A DNA stretch of 64,000 nt from Glandiceps talaboti (Eukaryota; Hemichordata; Enteropneusta; Spengelidae): positions 25,468,003-25,532,002 of the forward strand of contig NC_135551.1 of assembly GCF_964340395.1 (NCBI RefSeq). Reading direction: 5' to 3'. Each line of letters opens with the position of its first letter. Positions within the stretch are counted from its first letter, which is position 1. Below, one piece after another: positions 28,701-40,905 of the stretch. The notes under the pieces were generated by a model, which saw only the letters and a list, made by a program, of their open reading frames with translations, did no database searches and was not told the DNA's origin. The translations under genes and the position numbers were made by a program.

Positions 28701-29190
28701 CTGATCTAACTACAGCCTTATATACACAGCAGTCCTCGTGCAGTTCGTTCCGTCAATGCGTCTTCAGTGCAGTATATACGTACTAGATCCACGTTGAAAA
28801 GGCAAGGTGTTAAAGTTACGGAAATGCGTCGTTTTCGGGGGCCTTTTTCAGGTGGTGTAGCTAAACTTGTGACATTTAAAGGTTTAATGTATGATTTTAA
28901 AGTGTTTTAGCACCGGCGACTGATTCAGAGTTCATTCTATCGGCAACGAATTATTGGGTGGCATAACTCGTGTAAGTGTTTTTGAGTGTTGTTTTCGGTG
29001 TGAAAGTGAACGTGTTGGAACGCAGAGACATTACGTAAAAGAGTGTTCAAATCGTAGCATGAATTTAACGTATTGTGTGTTTTTCAAGTACTTTTTGCTT
29101 GCGTAAAGCACGTCGTGAACGATATACGTGTTTAACCTTCTTTCGTATATGGTCGTTATTTTTTTCTGATTAGTGCTACGATTCATACAG
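25751..29190. other. Unique sequence downstream of the POU gene
   Basis: No credible ORF. A TATA-like TATATACA near 28722, followed about 30 bp later by CAGTTCG, could be a core promoter, but no downstream gene was recognised. Confidence 0.4.
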
Positions 29191-29258
29191 CTATGTATTA
29201 TCGAATGTTGGCTTGGGAGGCACGGTGCACACTATACGACTCAGGTAGAACACAGATA

Positions 29259-29460
29259 ATGAAAAACATGGCGTCACCACGGCTGGCTGAGTGCCCCAAG
29301 GGACCGGACAAAATAACCATATTGTAGAGAATGGAACTACGAGAAACGGCTTGCAGTACGGTAAATGATCGTAGCTCTCGCCTGCAACAGTCCAATGTGT
29401 TGTCATTCGCCGAGACTCCAAATAATGACCAAAGTAAGTGATGTTCATTGCGCATGCGCA
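29259..29460 (+). promoter_or_regulatory. Promoter-like patch: YY1-type and NRF-1-type sites with a splice-donor-like motif
   Basis: AACATGGCG (YY1 core) lies at about 29266-29274, GTAAGT at about 29434-29439 and TGCGCATGCGCA at 29449-29460. A 22-codon ORF starts at 29259 and reaches TAG at 29325. The patch is richer in G+C than its surroundings. These elements often occur at first exons of broadly expressed genes, but no coding exon follows that I can recognise. Confidence 0.25.
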
Positions 29461-30655
29461 ATTAATTTTTACACCAATTCTACGAAAACACTGTTCAAAA
29501 TACTTTGTTACTTAGCTCAAGTAGTTTGTCATAATTTTAATATAGTTACCTCACACGACCTTTATCTGAAAAAAAACCCTTCATTAATAACTTTCGTATT
29601 CAGCCTTTGAAACGGTCAAAACAAGCAGTGATCGAAGACATGACATGTTGTCCAAGTAAACAATGTATTGCTATAAATTTTTCAGTGTGCCCCCCGGCCT
29701 AGCACTACCAAATTGTCGTCTTTTTTTTCTGACTTGATTTTTCATCGATGCACAGGGCTCAGGGGCTTGCCATTTCGTACAGCAGCTCTCTCCGTTCTGT
29801 AATGATGTTACGTCTGGTCGAGTCGGTCTTCAATCTTGCAACCGAAACGACATTACCTGCGAACGTTGCAGCACGTACAGGCTATAAGAAACATAGCCAG
29901 CGCTGTTGTGTCCAAGACACCTTTTCATTTCTGTTCCTTTTCTCGCAAATCATGCGAACGTGATCACTCGTAGCTACTGCCTCGACATCAATGTATTGCT
30001 AGTAATTATAGCGGTTCACGTAGAAAATTTAACAAACACATAAGTTGCTGCAGAAAGTAGAGTTCGTTAGAATGTGGCTCCTCCTTTTTACCACAATATA
30101 CCGTACTAGTAGTCCAAATCTCCTTTATTCCCCACTAAATTTATATCCAAAGCGTGTAATCTTGTCGCTTTGCTGGTATAATATCCAAAACGGGGCGTGC
30201 GGACACAAATCAACGAACCTGCAGCCGGCCTTTGTGTGTAAAACTGCCTCGCATTGTTAGCTTTGTATATTTAACATATAGAGCTCAATTTGGCCATGTA
30301 TTTATGCACAGGCATTTGATTCAAAAGACTTAGTCTAGGAAGCAGAGAGGAAGGGCCTTAATATGTAAGTCGTGTGTGAAAGTATTAACATTCTCCGCGT
30401 TTTATTACAATACGGTGGGCACGGATTAGGCAGTAGCCAGCAAAGGCCATCGGTGTGAAATATCCCTGTAATGCGCCAAAACAGGTCGCTGGTAATATTA
30501 GCAGCAACGGTTTACCTAGGATTACTCATTTTCATAACTATACCATCAAAACACGCCTGAAGCCATACTGACGGATGACTAAGTCTACCTTCTTGTCGGA
30601 GTCTGTCTCATTCCGATGTAATGTGGAAAAAACGATCACATCACCATAGCTTCTC

Positions 30656-30657
<2 letters not shown>
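29461..30657. other. Unique sequence, nothing recognised
   Basis: Only ORFs of 71-81 codons with no resemblance to known families. Confidence 0.45.
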
Positions 30658-30719
<62 letters not shown>

Positions 30720-30836
30720 AGAGAGAGAGAGAGAGGGGGGGAGAGGGGGGTGAGAGAGACAGACAGACTGACAGACAGACAGACAGAGACAGAGAAAGAC
30801 ACAGAGAGACTCAGAGAGACTGACAGACAGACACAT

Positions 30837-30913
<77 letters not shown>
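30658..30913. repeat. Compound (GA)n-G-run-(GACA)n microsatellite
   Basis: GA units run from 30658. G-runs lie at 30713-30719, 30735-30741 and 30745-30750. GACA units then run to about 30913. The + strand is almost pure purine for the first 100 bp. ORFs with REREREREs or DRQTDRQT are repeat translations. Confidence 0.97.
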
Positions 30914-30915
<2 letters not shown>

Positions 30916-30956
30916 AACAGACAAACAAACAGAGTACACGTTCACATTGCGTTGTT

Positions 30957-31060
30957 TAATCGTTGGATAAGCGGAGAGGAAGAAGAGGGAGAGGGGGAGA
31001 GTGCACACTCACACTACATAGTATAATCGTTGGATGAGGGGAGAGGGAGAAGAGCGAAAA
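30957..31060. repeat. Two-copy direct repeat, 67-bp period
   Basis: TAATCGTTGGATRAGSGGAG begins at 30957 and again at 31024, each followed by GA-rich sequence. Confidence 0.75.
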
Positions 31061-31088
31061 GAGGTATTAGACACATAGAAGGGCCTGT

Positions 31089-31131
31089 ATTATTGTTATT
31101 ATTATTATTATTATTATTATTAATATTATTA
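31089..31131. repeat. (TTA)n microsatellite
   Basis: About fourteen ATT units with one TAA interruption; minus-strand poly-Asn ORF is its translation. Confidence 0.95.
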
Positions 31132-32458
31132 GACAGAGAAAGAGAGTAAAGTAGGACGAAAAATACCACTTTTATTTTTATATCTTTAATGACTAAATCT
31201 AGATTTCCTGTAACCCTTCCTGAGATTTGTGATTCGCTGTCTATAAGTTTATATTGCATTCATAAAACACCAACATGTTTGCAATATCTAAATAATGAAA
31301 TGTAAACAAAAAACTTTCTTCATGAATTATAAAAATCAATCATTGCAAAAATAACAAATCTGTGTCATTTTAGATAAAGTGTGCTAGCAAAAAGAGAGAC
31401 AAAACTGTATAGATATGCAAGTACGTATTGCAAGGTGAAAAGGAGCCGATGTTGATAATGTCAAGCCTCCATCCAGTGCTGTCAAATCACATTGACTTCC
31501 GCTTGGCTGCCTCTCATTTGGTATTGGCTGGACTCGGTGTTATAGCAAGCAAGTATTTACTCGTCTAGTAGTCTCTCTGTTTTTAATCAATTGAGTTGCT
31601 CGCCAGATTTTCCCGATGGACTGAGAGATTGGCCAAGCCTCCGCCGTTCAATGCAGCCCGTGGAGTGTAAGAAATCGACGCTCAGCAGCCCAGAAATGAT
31701 AGAAAGTCATCTGATGCGCAAAAACAGCCCCTGAATTCCGAACACCTTCAGTGTTTGCAAGCTTTCGTGTTAGCTCGTAACTGAACGACGTTATAGCACG
31801 ATTTGCCCGCCCACATCCCAGCCTGCACAAACTATGCCCCCAGTAAAGCGAACTTTCTCTATTTGCCCAGTGTTCACGCTTTTAGCTTTAACACAATACA
31901 ACCACAAAGAAAACTTTGTGTGCAAAGAGCGCCGATCGAAGCCCTGGGTTGGTAACCCATGGCAACCGGCATCATTCCGTCACCTCCACGTGCTTATCCG
32001 GGTATGAAACAATCTCCTCCCCAAACAACCCAACAGGAACTTTCACCCAGCTTAAAAAATACTACGGCAAAGAATTTGAAAACAAAATAGCGGAATTATT
32101 TGCTTAAATTATTGGGACAACGGATCTCCACTTGATGGCTTTGTCTTAAGGTTTACCCCAGTTTTCACAACCCCTTTGTCGTCCGTTCCATTAAGGTGAT
32201 GTTTTCTTTTCCTAGCACTGATCTTTCATCTAAGCCCACTTCTTTAAACGTAAAACCAAACTGTCAAAAACTCTAAGTTCTGTTGCACGTGTGGTAGGTC
32301 TATCAGTCAGTTGGTCAAGTCCAGGCTGTCGCAAAGCATCATCACAGTGAACATTGAAGTATATGGTCATCGAGATGTTGACATTCTGAGTGTTAAGTCC
32401 GATTTAGCCAAAGACTGGTTAAAACACGATATTAAACAGACGCTATAAAACACAGACC
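31132..32458. other. Unique sequence, no gene recognised
   Basis: Sequence around 31440-32110 is more balanced in base composition than its surroundings and could be regulatory. No ORF above 63 codons. Confidence 0.4.
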
Positions 32459-32515
32459 CGTTACGTTACGTTACGTTACGTTACGTTTCGATTCGATTCG
32501 ATTCGCCACGCTCCG
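32459..32515. repeat. Pentanucleotide tract with CpG every 5 bp
   Basis: TTACG five times, then TTTCG, ATTCG three times, CCACG and CTCCG. CpG steps begin at 32459 and recur every 5 bp to 32514, twelve in all. Confidence 0.9.
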
Positions 32516-35500
32516 CTCGATCCAAGCAAAGGCATTGGAGCTATGGACGGCAATGTTACAAACAATAGAGTTTGAAATTAAAAGTTTCTCGTGGAAGGGC
32601 TTTGTTCAGCGATGCGTTGTGAATTCCTACCTAAGTAGGTTTTTAAATTGGAATCACAACTGAACAGATATGAAATATTTACAAAGAGCGACAGTGCACA
32701 CTCTGCAGCGGTACGGAGAGTGTATGTCGGCAACCGCAGTGAGCATTTCACGACGGTCCCATGCGTCACGACATACCATCTATGTCGAAAGAAAAACATT
32801 GAGACCCGATGTGCCATTTACTTAGGCATGACTTAACATTGTTTGTTCAGGAAAAAAGTTAAAACATTTTTAATCACACGCTTTCTCAACTTCCCTAACA
32901 CAAGCACGGATTAATGACTAAAGTGGAAACAAAGACACAAACTGTACGTTAATCTACATACGACTCCTGTTATGAAAGAAAAATAAAAAAAAAAACGGGG
33001 AAAAAATCGGTTACCAGGAGTTTTGGAATGTACTTGGGACAAGATTCAAACTCAAGTGTTATTATCAAGTTTTTGACCGAATTGTATTTTGATACTCCGT
33101 ATCATTAAAATATTGGCAAAATGCCAACAAATCTTTAGTCACACACCTCTGTCATAGATGCTATTATTGCATATAGGTGACCTAAAATGGCCAATTTCGA
33201 CTTAAAAGCAATCGACTTCTCCCGGAAGACCAGCTTTTGGGTTTTTGCAAAGCCTATACCTGTCCTAATTGATTTGGCACAAACTTTGAAACGATATAAA
33301 TTCATGTTTATATTTATGAATCTAAGATATTTAAATGTTATGAAAAGTTTAATAGAATTGCTTTTAATTAATAATATAGTTTATTTCATTTTGGTTCCAC
33401 TGCATTGATCTAATTTCATCAAAAGTATTAAGATTTATAAAGTATAGTGGAATTTGTTGAAAGTATTGATTTTAAGCAATATCGTAAAATATATTCTTAA
33501 AATTTTCAATATTAAGGGAAAAGATCGGTAGAATAATTGTGAGTAATGTACAATTTATCTAAATTTCTTTGCAATCGATCCACTTTCTAAAACAATTTGG
33601 AAACCTCAAGATATCGATAGTCAGACGACTTTCACATCGGTAAAAAAAAAAAGAAAAAAAAACTCAGCAAGATTTGTAGTATCGTTCCCGAGAGTGGTGA
33701 CGTAGATGTGGGTCGAAGTAAATGGGCACTCTGAGTTGTTCGTGTACACAGTGCAGTGCTTTGTCAACAACGGAATACTATACCGTTCCCTACACATGTT
33801 ACCTTTACGCCAATAGTTAGCAGTACGTGTTTTAGCTCTATTTAAATGTGGCCGTGTCATCCCCAATAAATACATTGATCAGTACGATGAGCTAATGAGA
33901 TGCGACCGTACGCGATCAAAGAGCAGGTCTTCCAATTTCTTTCTCGTCTGTACTGACTGTTGGGTATTAAAACAAGAGGTTTACACCTGGGCAACTTGTA
34001 GACTGACTTTGTTGCACGTCTGTCCCAATACACTTGCCAGGAATGTCTGAAAAAATAAACCTTGTTTTCTTTCCACGTTTGTATAGTCGAAAAACGTCGG
34101 CTCCAGAGCGGCGACATGGGATAGTGTTGTATTTGGGTGACTTTGTCTGCAGTGCGGCCGTGATCAGTAGGGACTTTAGCGTATTTTGTTTCACGAAAGC
34201 TGGCGACACACGCTCTACGACAGGTCGCCTTTATTTTCCGATTTTCAGCGCATTGCTTAATTGCTAAGCCCTGTAGATCAATAACTGCAAGGGACTTAAC
34301 TGAAGGTTGATCATAACGCGATACCTACTTCCGACGGTGACTTTCGAGTATGTTGGCGTGCGAGGTATTTTTGTGTGTGGGAGATTTGACCATTTAGCAC
34401 GTTCTTGTTCCTGCTCGAACCACTCTAATTATCGGCTAATTTAATCAATGTTTCCTGGCCTTACGTCTCAGAAAATATTTTCATAACAATTATTTCATTT
34501 AAGGAAAGCCACCCGCATGTGTACACTAACCCTTTCCTTCAATTAAATGTAAAATTACGAACATAAATTCCTCGCCTTGTCTCCGACATCTAGCCATTGA
34601 ACAAATCTTTAAAAATCGATCGGAGACCCGTGTAGACGACAGAAGCACGTCTGGGAAGAATTTCCTGGGCTTCTGAGAGGATCTCGACTAATGGAAAAAC
34701 TTGGCAGGCACGCGTTAGAATTAAACTGGCTTTATGCCCTGGAATATACCTTGACAATTACAGAAGAGGGCCTAATACTTGAAACTTGTAAGCTTAGCCG
34801 TTCTCCCAGTGCGACATGGCACGATACGACATTCTGGCAAGACCGATCGATAAATACATCTCAACTTTGCATTACACTCGCCAAATCCCGGTCACGACAC
34901 GGAAATGGCAACGCAGTAGACTGATCACAAAGTCTTCCTAGCTTCTCGACTTAAATTCTTCCCCTAAAGGCCACCTCACGTTCACGTCCATACACTTTAA
35001 ACGTTCGGGAGTTCTGCTTTGAATGTTTCAGTGTGTTGCCATGGACACTGCCGGAGGCAAATGAAAATTTTGAGAAGATAACCAGGAAAAGTATTGACCG
35101 AGACCGGCTCTTGACCCTACAGTTATAGTCTCTTTCAATTAACTCGCTTAACTTATTGGGAATTCAACGGATTCCTATTGATCAGACACCGTTTGCGTAA
35201 TGAAGATAGGCAAGTTATTATTTTTAGACGCGAAATCGAAATTGCTCTCAAAAACTTCCATCGTGGCGACTGTCTTTCTAGCACCTTGAGAGAGATGCAC
35301 GAGTAGGAGAGATAAAATACAAGCCGTTCCCCTCAGCAAAATTGCCTTTCACATTTGTTCCTTTAAAACGAGAAGCCCCTTTTCTGGAAACACTTAGTAA
35401 ATTATTAACATACTACCTTATAAAAAAAATCTTTTAAAGAAATTACATTTTGTAATTTTTGATGATCAGAAAAACTGTCATGCCTGATACAAGAAATCGT

Positions 35501-36251
35501 ACCCTTGTATTTTGTGTTCGAATCCTCAAGAAAATCTCCCACATACGTTGCCAAGCAGGGTCATTTCCGGAGAGCTTTAAGAAGTCGCGGCTTAGTTATG
35601 ATTGTGTAAGAAAGATATTCATAACTCTAATTGGAGAAATGACAGATTTTGTTGTCGACCACGACTCCAAATATTAAAGTGTCATTGTGTATCAACTTAA
35701 TAGATCATTAAATCAAATTTCATCTTCATACCTTGAAGGGTTGGGATGGGATTAGGAAAACCGTAAGATGACAAAGTTTCTTCCGTCGAGTCAATCAAAT
35801 ATAACCGCCTAAAAATCAATCTACCGAGAATTCTATTTCAAGACAACCAAATGATTTACTGTAGCTCAGACAAGGAAATATTTTTTTTCATGACTGAGAC
35901 TGAAGTGATTTTTGTGATTGTAGTTTGCTTATTCTCCATCTCTAAGTTCTGTCATTTAAACTCCATGAATGAAATGGACATAGATCGAAACAACTACCAA
36001 TATACCGATGCAACAATCGGACCAATTTATGGTAATCACTACAAAAAAAAGACAGCTGACTTTGATTTAGATGCAATGTAATTTTCGAATGCAACTTTTA
36101 TACCTGTTCACTGGCATAGATATATACTGCCAGTGAAAACTTTCACGTATGGAAAATATTTCTGATAATCAATGAAGACTTTGGATAATATTAACCTCAG
36201 ATAAATGTACAATTTATATAAAACACCCTCTTTTGTTTTTTCCTTTATATG
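32516..36251. other. Unique sequence, no gene recognised
   Basis: A stretch at 34300-35370 is less AT-rich and low in homopolymers, unlike its surroundings. An isolated tRNA B-box-like GTTCGAATCC lies at 35516-35525 without an A box at the expected distance. ORFs are 60-86 codons and unrecognised. Confidence 0.4.
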
Positions 36252-36387
36252 CGTTTGTTTGTTTGTTTGTGTGTATGTGAGTGTGTGCATGTATGTATGT
36301 ATGTATGTATGTATGTATGTATGTATGTATGTATGTATGTATGTATGTATGTATGTATGTATGTATGTATGTATATATGTATGTATG

Positions 36388-36418
<31 letters not shown>

Positions 36419-36427
36419 ATATGTATG

Positions 36428-36461
<34 letters not shown>

Positions 36462-36463
36462 TG

Positions 36464-36497
<34 letters not shown>

Positions 36498-36511
36498 TAT
36501 ATGTATGTATG

Positions 36512-36545
<34 letters not shown>

Positions 36546-36575
36546 TGTATGTATATATGTATGTATGTATGTATG

Positions 36576-36609
<34 letters not shown>

Positions 36610-36627
36610 TGTATGTATGTATGTATG

Positions 36628-36656
<29 letters not shown>
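36252..36656. repeat. (TATG)n microsatellite with TATA interruptions
   Basis: About 370 bp of TATG, preceded by a short GTTT run. Extra TATA steps recur at irregular multiples of the unit. ORFs reading MYVCMYVC or THTYIHTY here are repeat translations. Confidence 0.98.
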
Positions 36657-36658
<2 letters not shown>

Positions 36659-37140
36659 TTTTTATTCATATTATTACAGATTAATTAAGTCCAAAGAATA
36701 GAACTACACATCACATATATAACAAGATTATATATGGTATGTTTCTGATATGTTTATCTCACTCACTCCATTATCATTCAATCTATATCTCGTTTATACC
36801 CTGTAGTTGTTTACACTCTGCCACTGAAATTCTCATCTTTTGTTCACATTTTCTTTTACTTCAATGTCGTAACACCCCTTTCGTCCTTGCGTTGGTTTTA
36901 TTGTTCTACCTTCTGATTACAATACGTACATCATTAAGACTCTAGTGATTCTTATCTTTGCCTGCCACTCTAACTTTCTTTTATCTGATAATGTGACCAC
37001 TTGTCACACTGGTTATTTAAACTTGACTCATATGTTCACGTTCAGTAGCATGTTCCTTCCCGCCAAGATTGTTTTGCAAAAGTTGTTGTCTTACTGTAAA
37101 CTTTTATTCAATTTCGTCATTATATTAGAATAGAATAAAT
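36657..37140. other. Unique AT-rich sequence, nothing recognised
   Basis: Only short hydrophobic ORFs produced by T-rich composition. Confidence 0.45.
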
Positions 37141-37980
37141 GAAGTGATTCCCACGTCCATGTGTGACTCAAAATAATGGTACAAATTATTCTACATTATT
37201 CCCCCCAAAATGCCATATTTTTTTGGTGGCAATATCTTTACAAAACATATTTGTTTATCAGTGATTTTTTAAAACTAAATCTCAGCTTTATCATAGACTA
37301 TATAGTAAGAGAAGTGGCAATCATTTCTATGATGGTGACCACAACACATGTACAATAATGACTCTAAAGTTACCACATTAACACAAAATAGCGGGTTTTA
37401 CTTAAATCTCGGCTTTATCTTACACTATAGAATAAGAAACCTTGTCATCATTTCTATTTTGATGATACAGTGAGGGTTCAAAAGTTACCACATTACCACA
37501 AATATAGTGATATTTCTTTGGCGCCAAAACACGTTTCGAAAGTTTACTTGCCGGTGATATCTTTACATATTTTGTCAATCTCAGCTTCTTAATTCTAGAC
37601 TGGTAGAAGTGATCCCCATTTCTACATTGATGACAACATCAAATTTCAAAAAAATTACTACATTGCCATAAAATCGCATAATCTTTCTGGTGACAATGGT
37701 GGTTCAAAGGTGACCACATAGACAAAAAAAAGAAACAAGAAAAGTAGTTGTCACATTTCATTCCCGCCGAAAAAAAGAAGAAATTTCTTGTTTTCTAGGA
37801 GACTTTCTTGTTGTTACTAAATCCGACTTTATTTTAGACTTATATAAGAGATATGTTTTCTATTTCCACGTCGGTGACGCCTTAGTTGTGCAAAGTTGCC
37901 GCATTGGATACAATAACACAACAATAAGAAAACAAAGTGTCGCCATTTTTTTTTTGCCACGTATTTCTGGTAGTTGAATG
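37141..37980. repeat. Strongly diverged long tandem repeat, about 4-5 copies
   Basis: A shared pattern, AATCTCRGCTTTAT then TAGACTATA, ATTTCTAT, GATGAC and AARTTACCACATT with CACAAA, begins near 37281, 37408, 37580 and 37823 (intervals 127, 172, 243 bp). A partial copy is at 37141. Copies are too diverged to code and contain no conserved ORF. Confidence 0.65.
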
Positions 37981-38997
37981 AAATGAAATAGACTACTACA
38001 ACTACGTAGATAGTTACAGGACCTGGTAAGCAGTCTATGTGTGAGTTAGGGTACCACGAATAACCCCTGTACAATTGTTTCTGTTGCTTCTTCGTTTAAG
38101 TCTTTGTGTTGTACGGGGGATTACTAGCTTTTAAACCCCTTTCAATAGTCAGTAAATCCGTGCTTATGCAACTCTTGTATTGTTATAACTGGTTTGGGAA
38201 TCAATCAGTAAACTCCACTATACTTTTCATTTCGACTGGGTGAAAAGTTATAACGTTTTTTTAAAACTAAAATATAGCGAGAAGAAGAAGCTATTTCAGC
38301 TTGAATAGAGTTTCACGGACCAAATTCTGCGTGTTAAAAACTACAAATATTTGGAGCTTTCAAAAGTTAGACAATACCGAGACATGTTTTTCTCAAAGTT
38401 ACATAAGAGTAAATAACAATTCGTCGCTCAGGCAAGCCATTTTCATTTACCTCAATCCTTTCTCTCTCCAAAATTATTCTACAAATTGAAAAAAAAAACA
38501 TTACAAGAATCTTTCAAACACATTTATTCCGAACCTTGTTTTTGACAACTTTTAGAGATGCGCAATAAAGCTATTAATTAGGTCGACCCACGCATTGAAC
38601 AACCCTAGCTGTCAACAAAATTGTGACATTGAAAAGGACCATCGGCGACGGGCCGGGGGCACAGAATGGTGTTGAGGGGATGATAGAACGTGATGCAAAC
38701 AAGACCAGACAAACACACTGCACTCCACTGCTGATCTCGTTGACAGCTGTTGACGGCTTTTTATTGGGAAGTAGACTGTTGACGTTTTTTTTTAAAAACT
38801 ACTGTACATTGTCCAAAACAACACAGTATTTCTATCGGTACACTTCATTGTGTTCATTTCATTATGCTAAGTTAAAGTTAGAAATTACAATTCTGTACTT
38901 TTTTGTTTCATATTGTTTATTTCTTGAATGTACATTTAATGTTGTCTATTTCTATCTTATTTCAGCATACTCCTATTTTTGATTATTATTTTGTATT
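37981..38997. other. Unique sequence, nothing recognised
   Basis: The patch 38590-38770 has higher G+C and includes TGACAGCTGTTGAC. The 119-codon ORF at 38623-38982 turns hydrophobic only because of T-rich sequence, so I do not call it. Confidence 0.4.
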
Positions 38998-39165
38998 TCA
39001 TTTTATTAATTAATTAATTATTTATTTATTTACTTATTTATTTATTTTTTTATTTTTTTATTTATTTATTTATTTATTTATTTATGATTAGTTTATTTAA
39101 TTTATCTTACTTTTATTTATTGATTTCTTTGTTGTTTCTATGTTTTCTAACTTTTATTTATTTAT
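38998..39165. repeat. Degenerate (TTTA)n tract
   Basis: TTTAT units interrupted by TAAT, TTTT and unique steps across about 165 bp. Confidence 0.85.
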
Positions 39166-39479
39166 TTATTATATATTTGTGAATTGTTTTATTCAATTCA
39201 GCTTATTCTATATTAAGTGCTTATATTATTCAAAATAGGGTTTTATTATATCGCCCCGTTTACTTTTATTTTTAATGGACTCTTTAGAATTACATTACTA
39301 ACCACTTGCAATTAAATTATTGAATTGTTTACTAGTTGTAGTAATTTTTTTTTTGAATAATAAGGTTTGTTTTATTATGCTATGATATCATTATATGTAT
39401 GTTACATTTTTGTAATTTTCATAATAAAATAGTAATTTTCTGTCATTTTATTTGAAGTTTATAGTGAAGTTGTTATTGT

Positions 39480-39970
39480 TTGATGTGAATTGTGTGTCGT
39501 TATACCAGAAGTGGTATGTAGTACATATCGAACAAAACAAGACAACATTTCTCGATCTACAAACAGATTGTCATCAAAACAAAAAACGTACACAATTTTC
39601 GAAAATGCAGACAAAAATGAAAACAATTACAATGCATCATTTCTCGGTCTACAAATCAAAAGTCATCAAAAAAGCGTGAAAACGCAGAAAGAAATTCTAT
39701 GCTGTGCGTATCGAAGGGAATACGACATTAGTTCTCTCGGTCTACAATATCCCTGAGTAAATTCAGGAAAAAAAGAAGAAAATAATTTCTATATCGCGCA
39801 TATCGGACGGAATACAAAATTACTTCTCGATCTACAATCCGAGAGTCAATTCAAGAACAAAAAACGTAAACAAATTTTGTAAAGGCAGTATTGAAATGAC
39901 ACGTAATTTCTCTCTGTTCAGCAATGAATACTATTTGCGAAGCGTGTCTCTCTCTGTTCGGCTATCAACA
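39480..39970. repeat. Diverged tandem repeat, about 92-bp period
   Basis: TTCTCGRTCTACAA recurs at 39551, 39643, 39736 and 39826 (from CTCG), followed by GTCAWCAA/GTCAATTCAA and AAAACG...AAAATGCAG-like blocks. TATCGAA/TATCGGACGGAATAC precedes several copies. Weak further copies are near 39912 and 39953. The 75- and 88-codon ORFs inside are by-products. Confidence 0.7.
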
Positions 39971-40588
39971 ACCTACCTAGGACTACATCGACCACGTTAA
40001 ACACTACAATTGTAATTTACACAACGAACGTAGGGTATTAAAGCACCTAGTTAAAAGACTATAGCTCACACTCAAGTGTTCAATGCACACACAGCTGAAT
40101 TGGCAAAGTATATATGAAATATTTGGTTCTAACTTTAGAAGTACAACGAAATATTTACTGAAGGAGGAATGGTAAAAGCTAAGATCCAGGCGTGCCCCCT
40201 CCGGTAAAACATTCTGTCAATAAAAACTATCGCTTGAGTGGTTCTTATCAATTAATTTCATTTGTACTTCAGAAGGAAAACGACTTATTTCTGGAATACG
40301 ACGGCAATAAAGCTAAATCCGTGCCCATAAATTTATGACGATCAAAGGCAGGATTTTTGATATTTCAAAAATAACGGCCTTGCAAACCACAGCCTACTCT
40401 TAAATGTATTGAATCATCCATATTTTTATGCGAGATATTTAACGTCTGTCTATAAATGCTACTATTAATTTTGTAAACTCTCTAATTCATATTTAACTAA
40501 AACAGCAATATACTGTGGGTTTTCTCGCATTGAAGCCAACCTGAACTCATTTGAATAGGTTAAAGGTCAATGGCCGTAAAATACGAAT
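39971..40588. other. Unique AT-rich sequence, nothing recognised
   Basis: No ORF or structural RNA was recognised. Confidence 0.45.
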
Positions 40589-40645
40589 GTGTAGCTCAGT
40601 CGGTTAATGACACCTTGGGTATTTACAAAACGACGATCCCAAATG
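40589..40645 (+). mobile_element. tRNA-derived SINE relic (A and B box)
   Basis: GTGTAGCTCAGTCGGTTAA at 40589-40607 carries an intact RNA polymerase III A box (TAGCTCAGTCGG). About 40 nt later ACGACGATCCCA is a damaged B box (ideal GGTTCGAATCC). The spacing matches tRNA heads of SINEs. The D and acceptor stems no longer pair, so it is not a functional tRNA. Confidence 0.45.
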
Positions 40646-40905
40646 TCAACGGTCTAGTAATGACTGCATTATTCTTGCTAATAATTTCTTTCGAGTAAAA
40701 CTAAGATGGATATGGTGAATTGAATTAATTTGAAAGCTGATTCACTTGTTACAAATGTGTTCTCTTGTTCTCCATTTCGTAAACCATATGTCTTGTGTGT
40801 TGTTATCTGATAAGCTCCATTGGTCTGTACATTTGTCTATCTACCTTTTTCTTCTGTGTCTCCCCGTCATTCTTCTTTCCTATAACTATATCATTTACCT
40901 CTCTT

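Noticed and set aside
32459-32515. Telomere-like repeat
   Set aside because: TTACG is not a known animal telomere unit and the tract is only 57 bp, inside unique sequence.
35516-35525. tRNA B box GTTCGAATCC
   Set aside because: No A box at the expected distance upstream and no cloverleaf.
36205-36701. Overlapping ORFs of 125-159 codons on both strands
   Set aside because: They translate the TATG array (MYVC/IHTY periodicity); open frames arise because the repeat lacks stops in these frames.
40589-40660. Functional tRNA gene
   Set aside because: The A box is present, but D and acceptor stems do not pair and the B box is damaged; kept only as a SINE relic.
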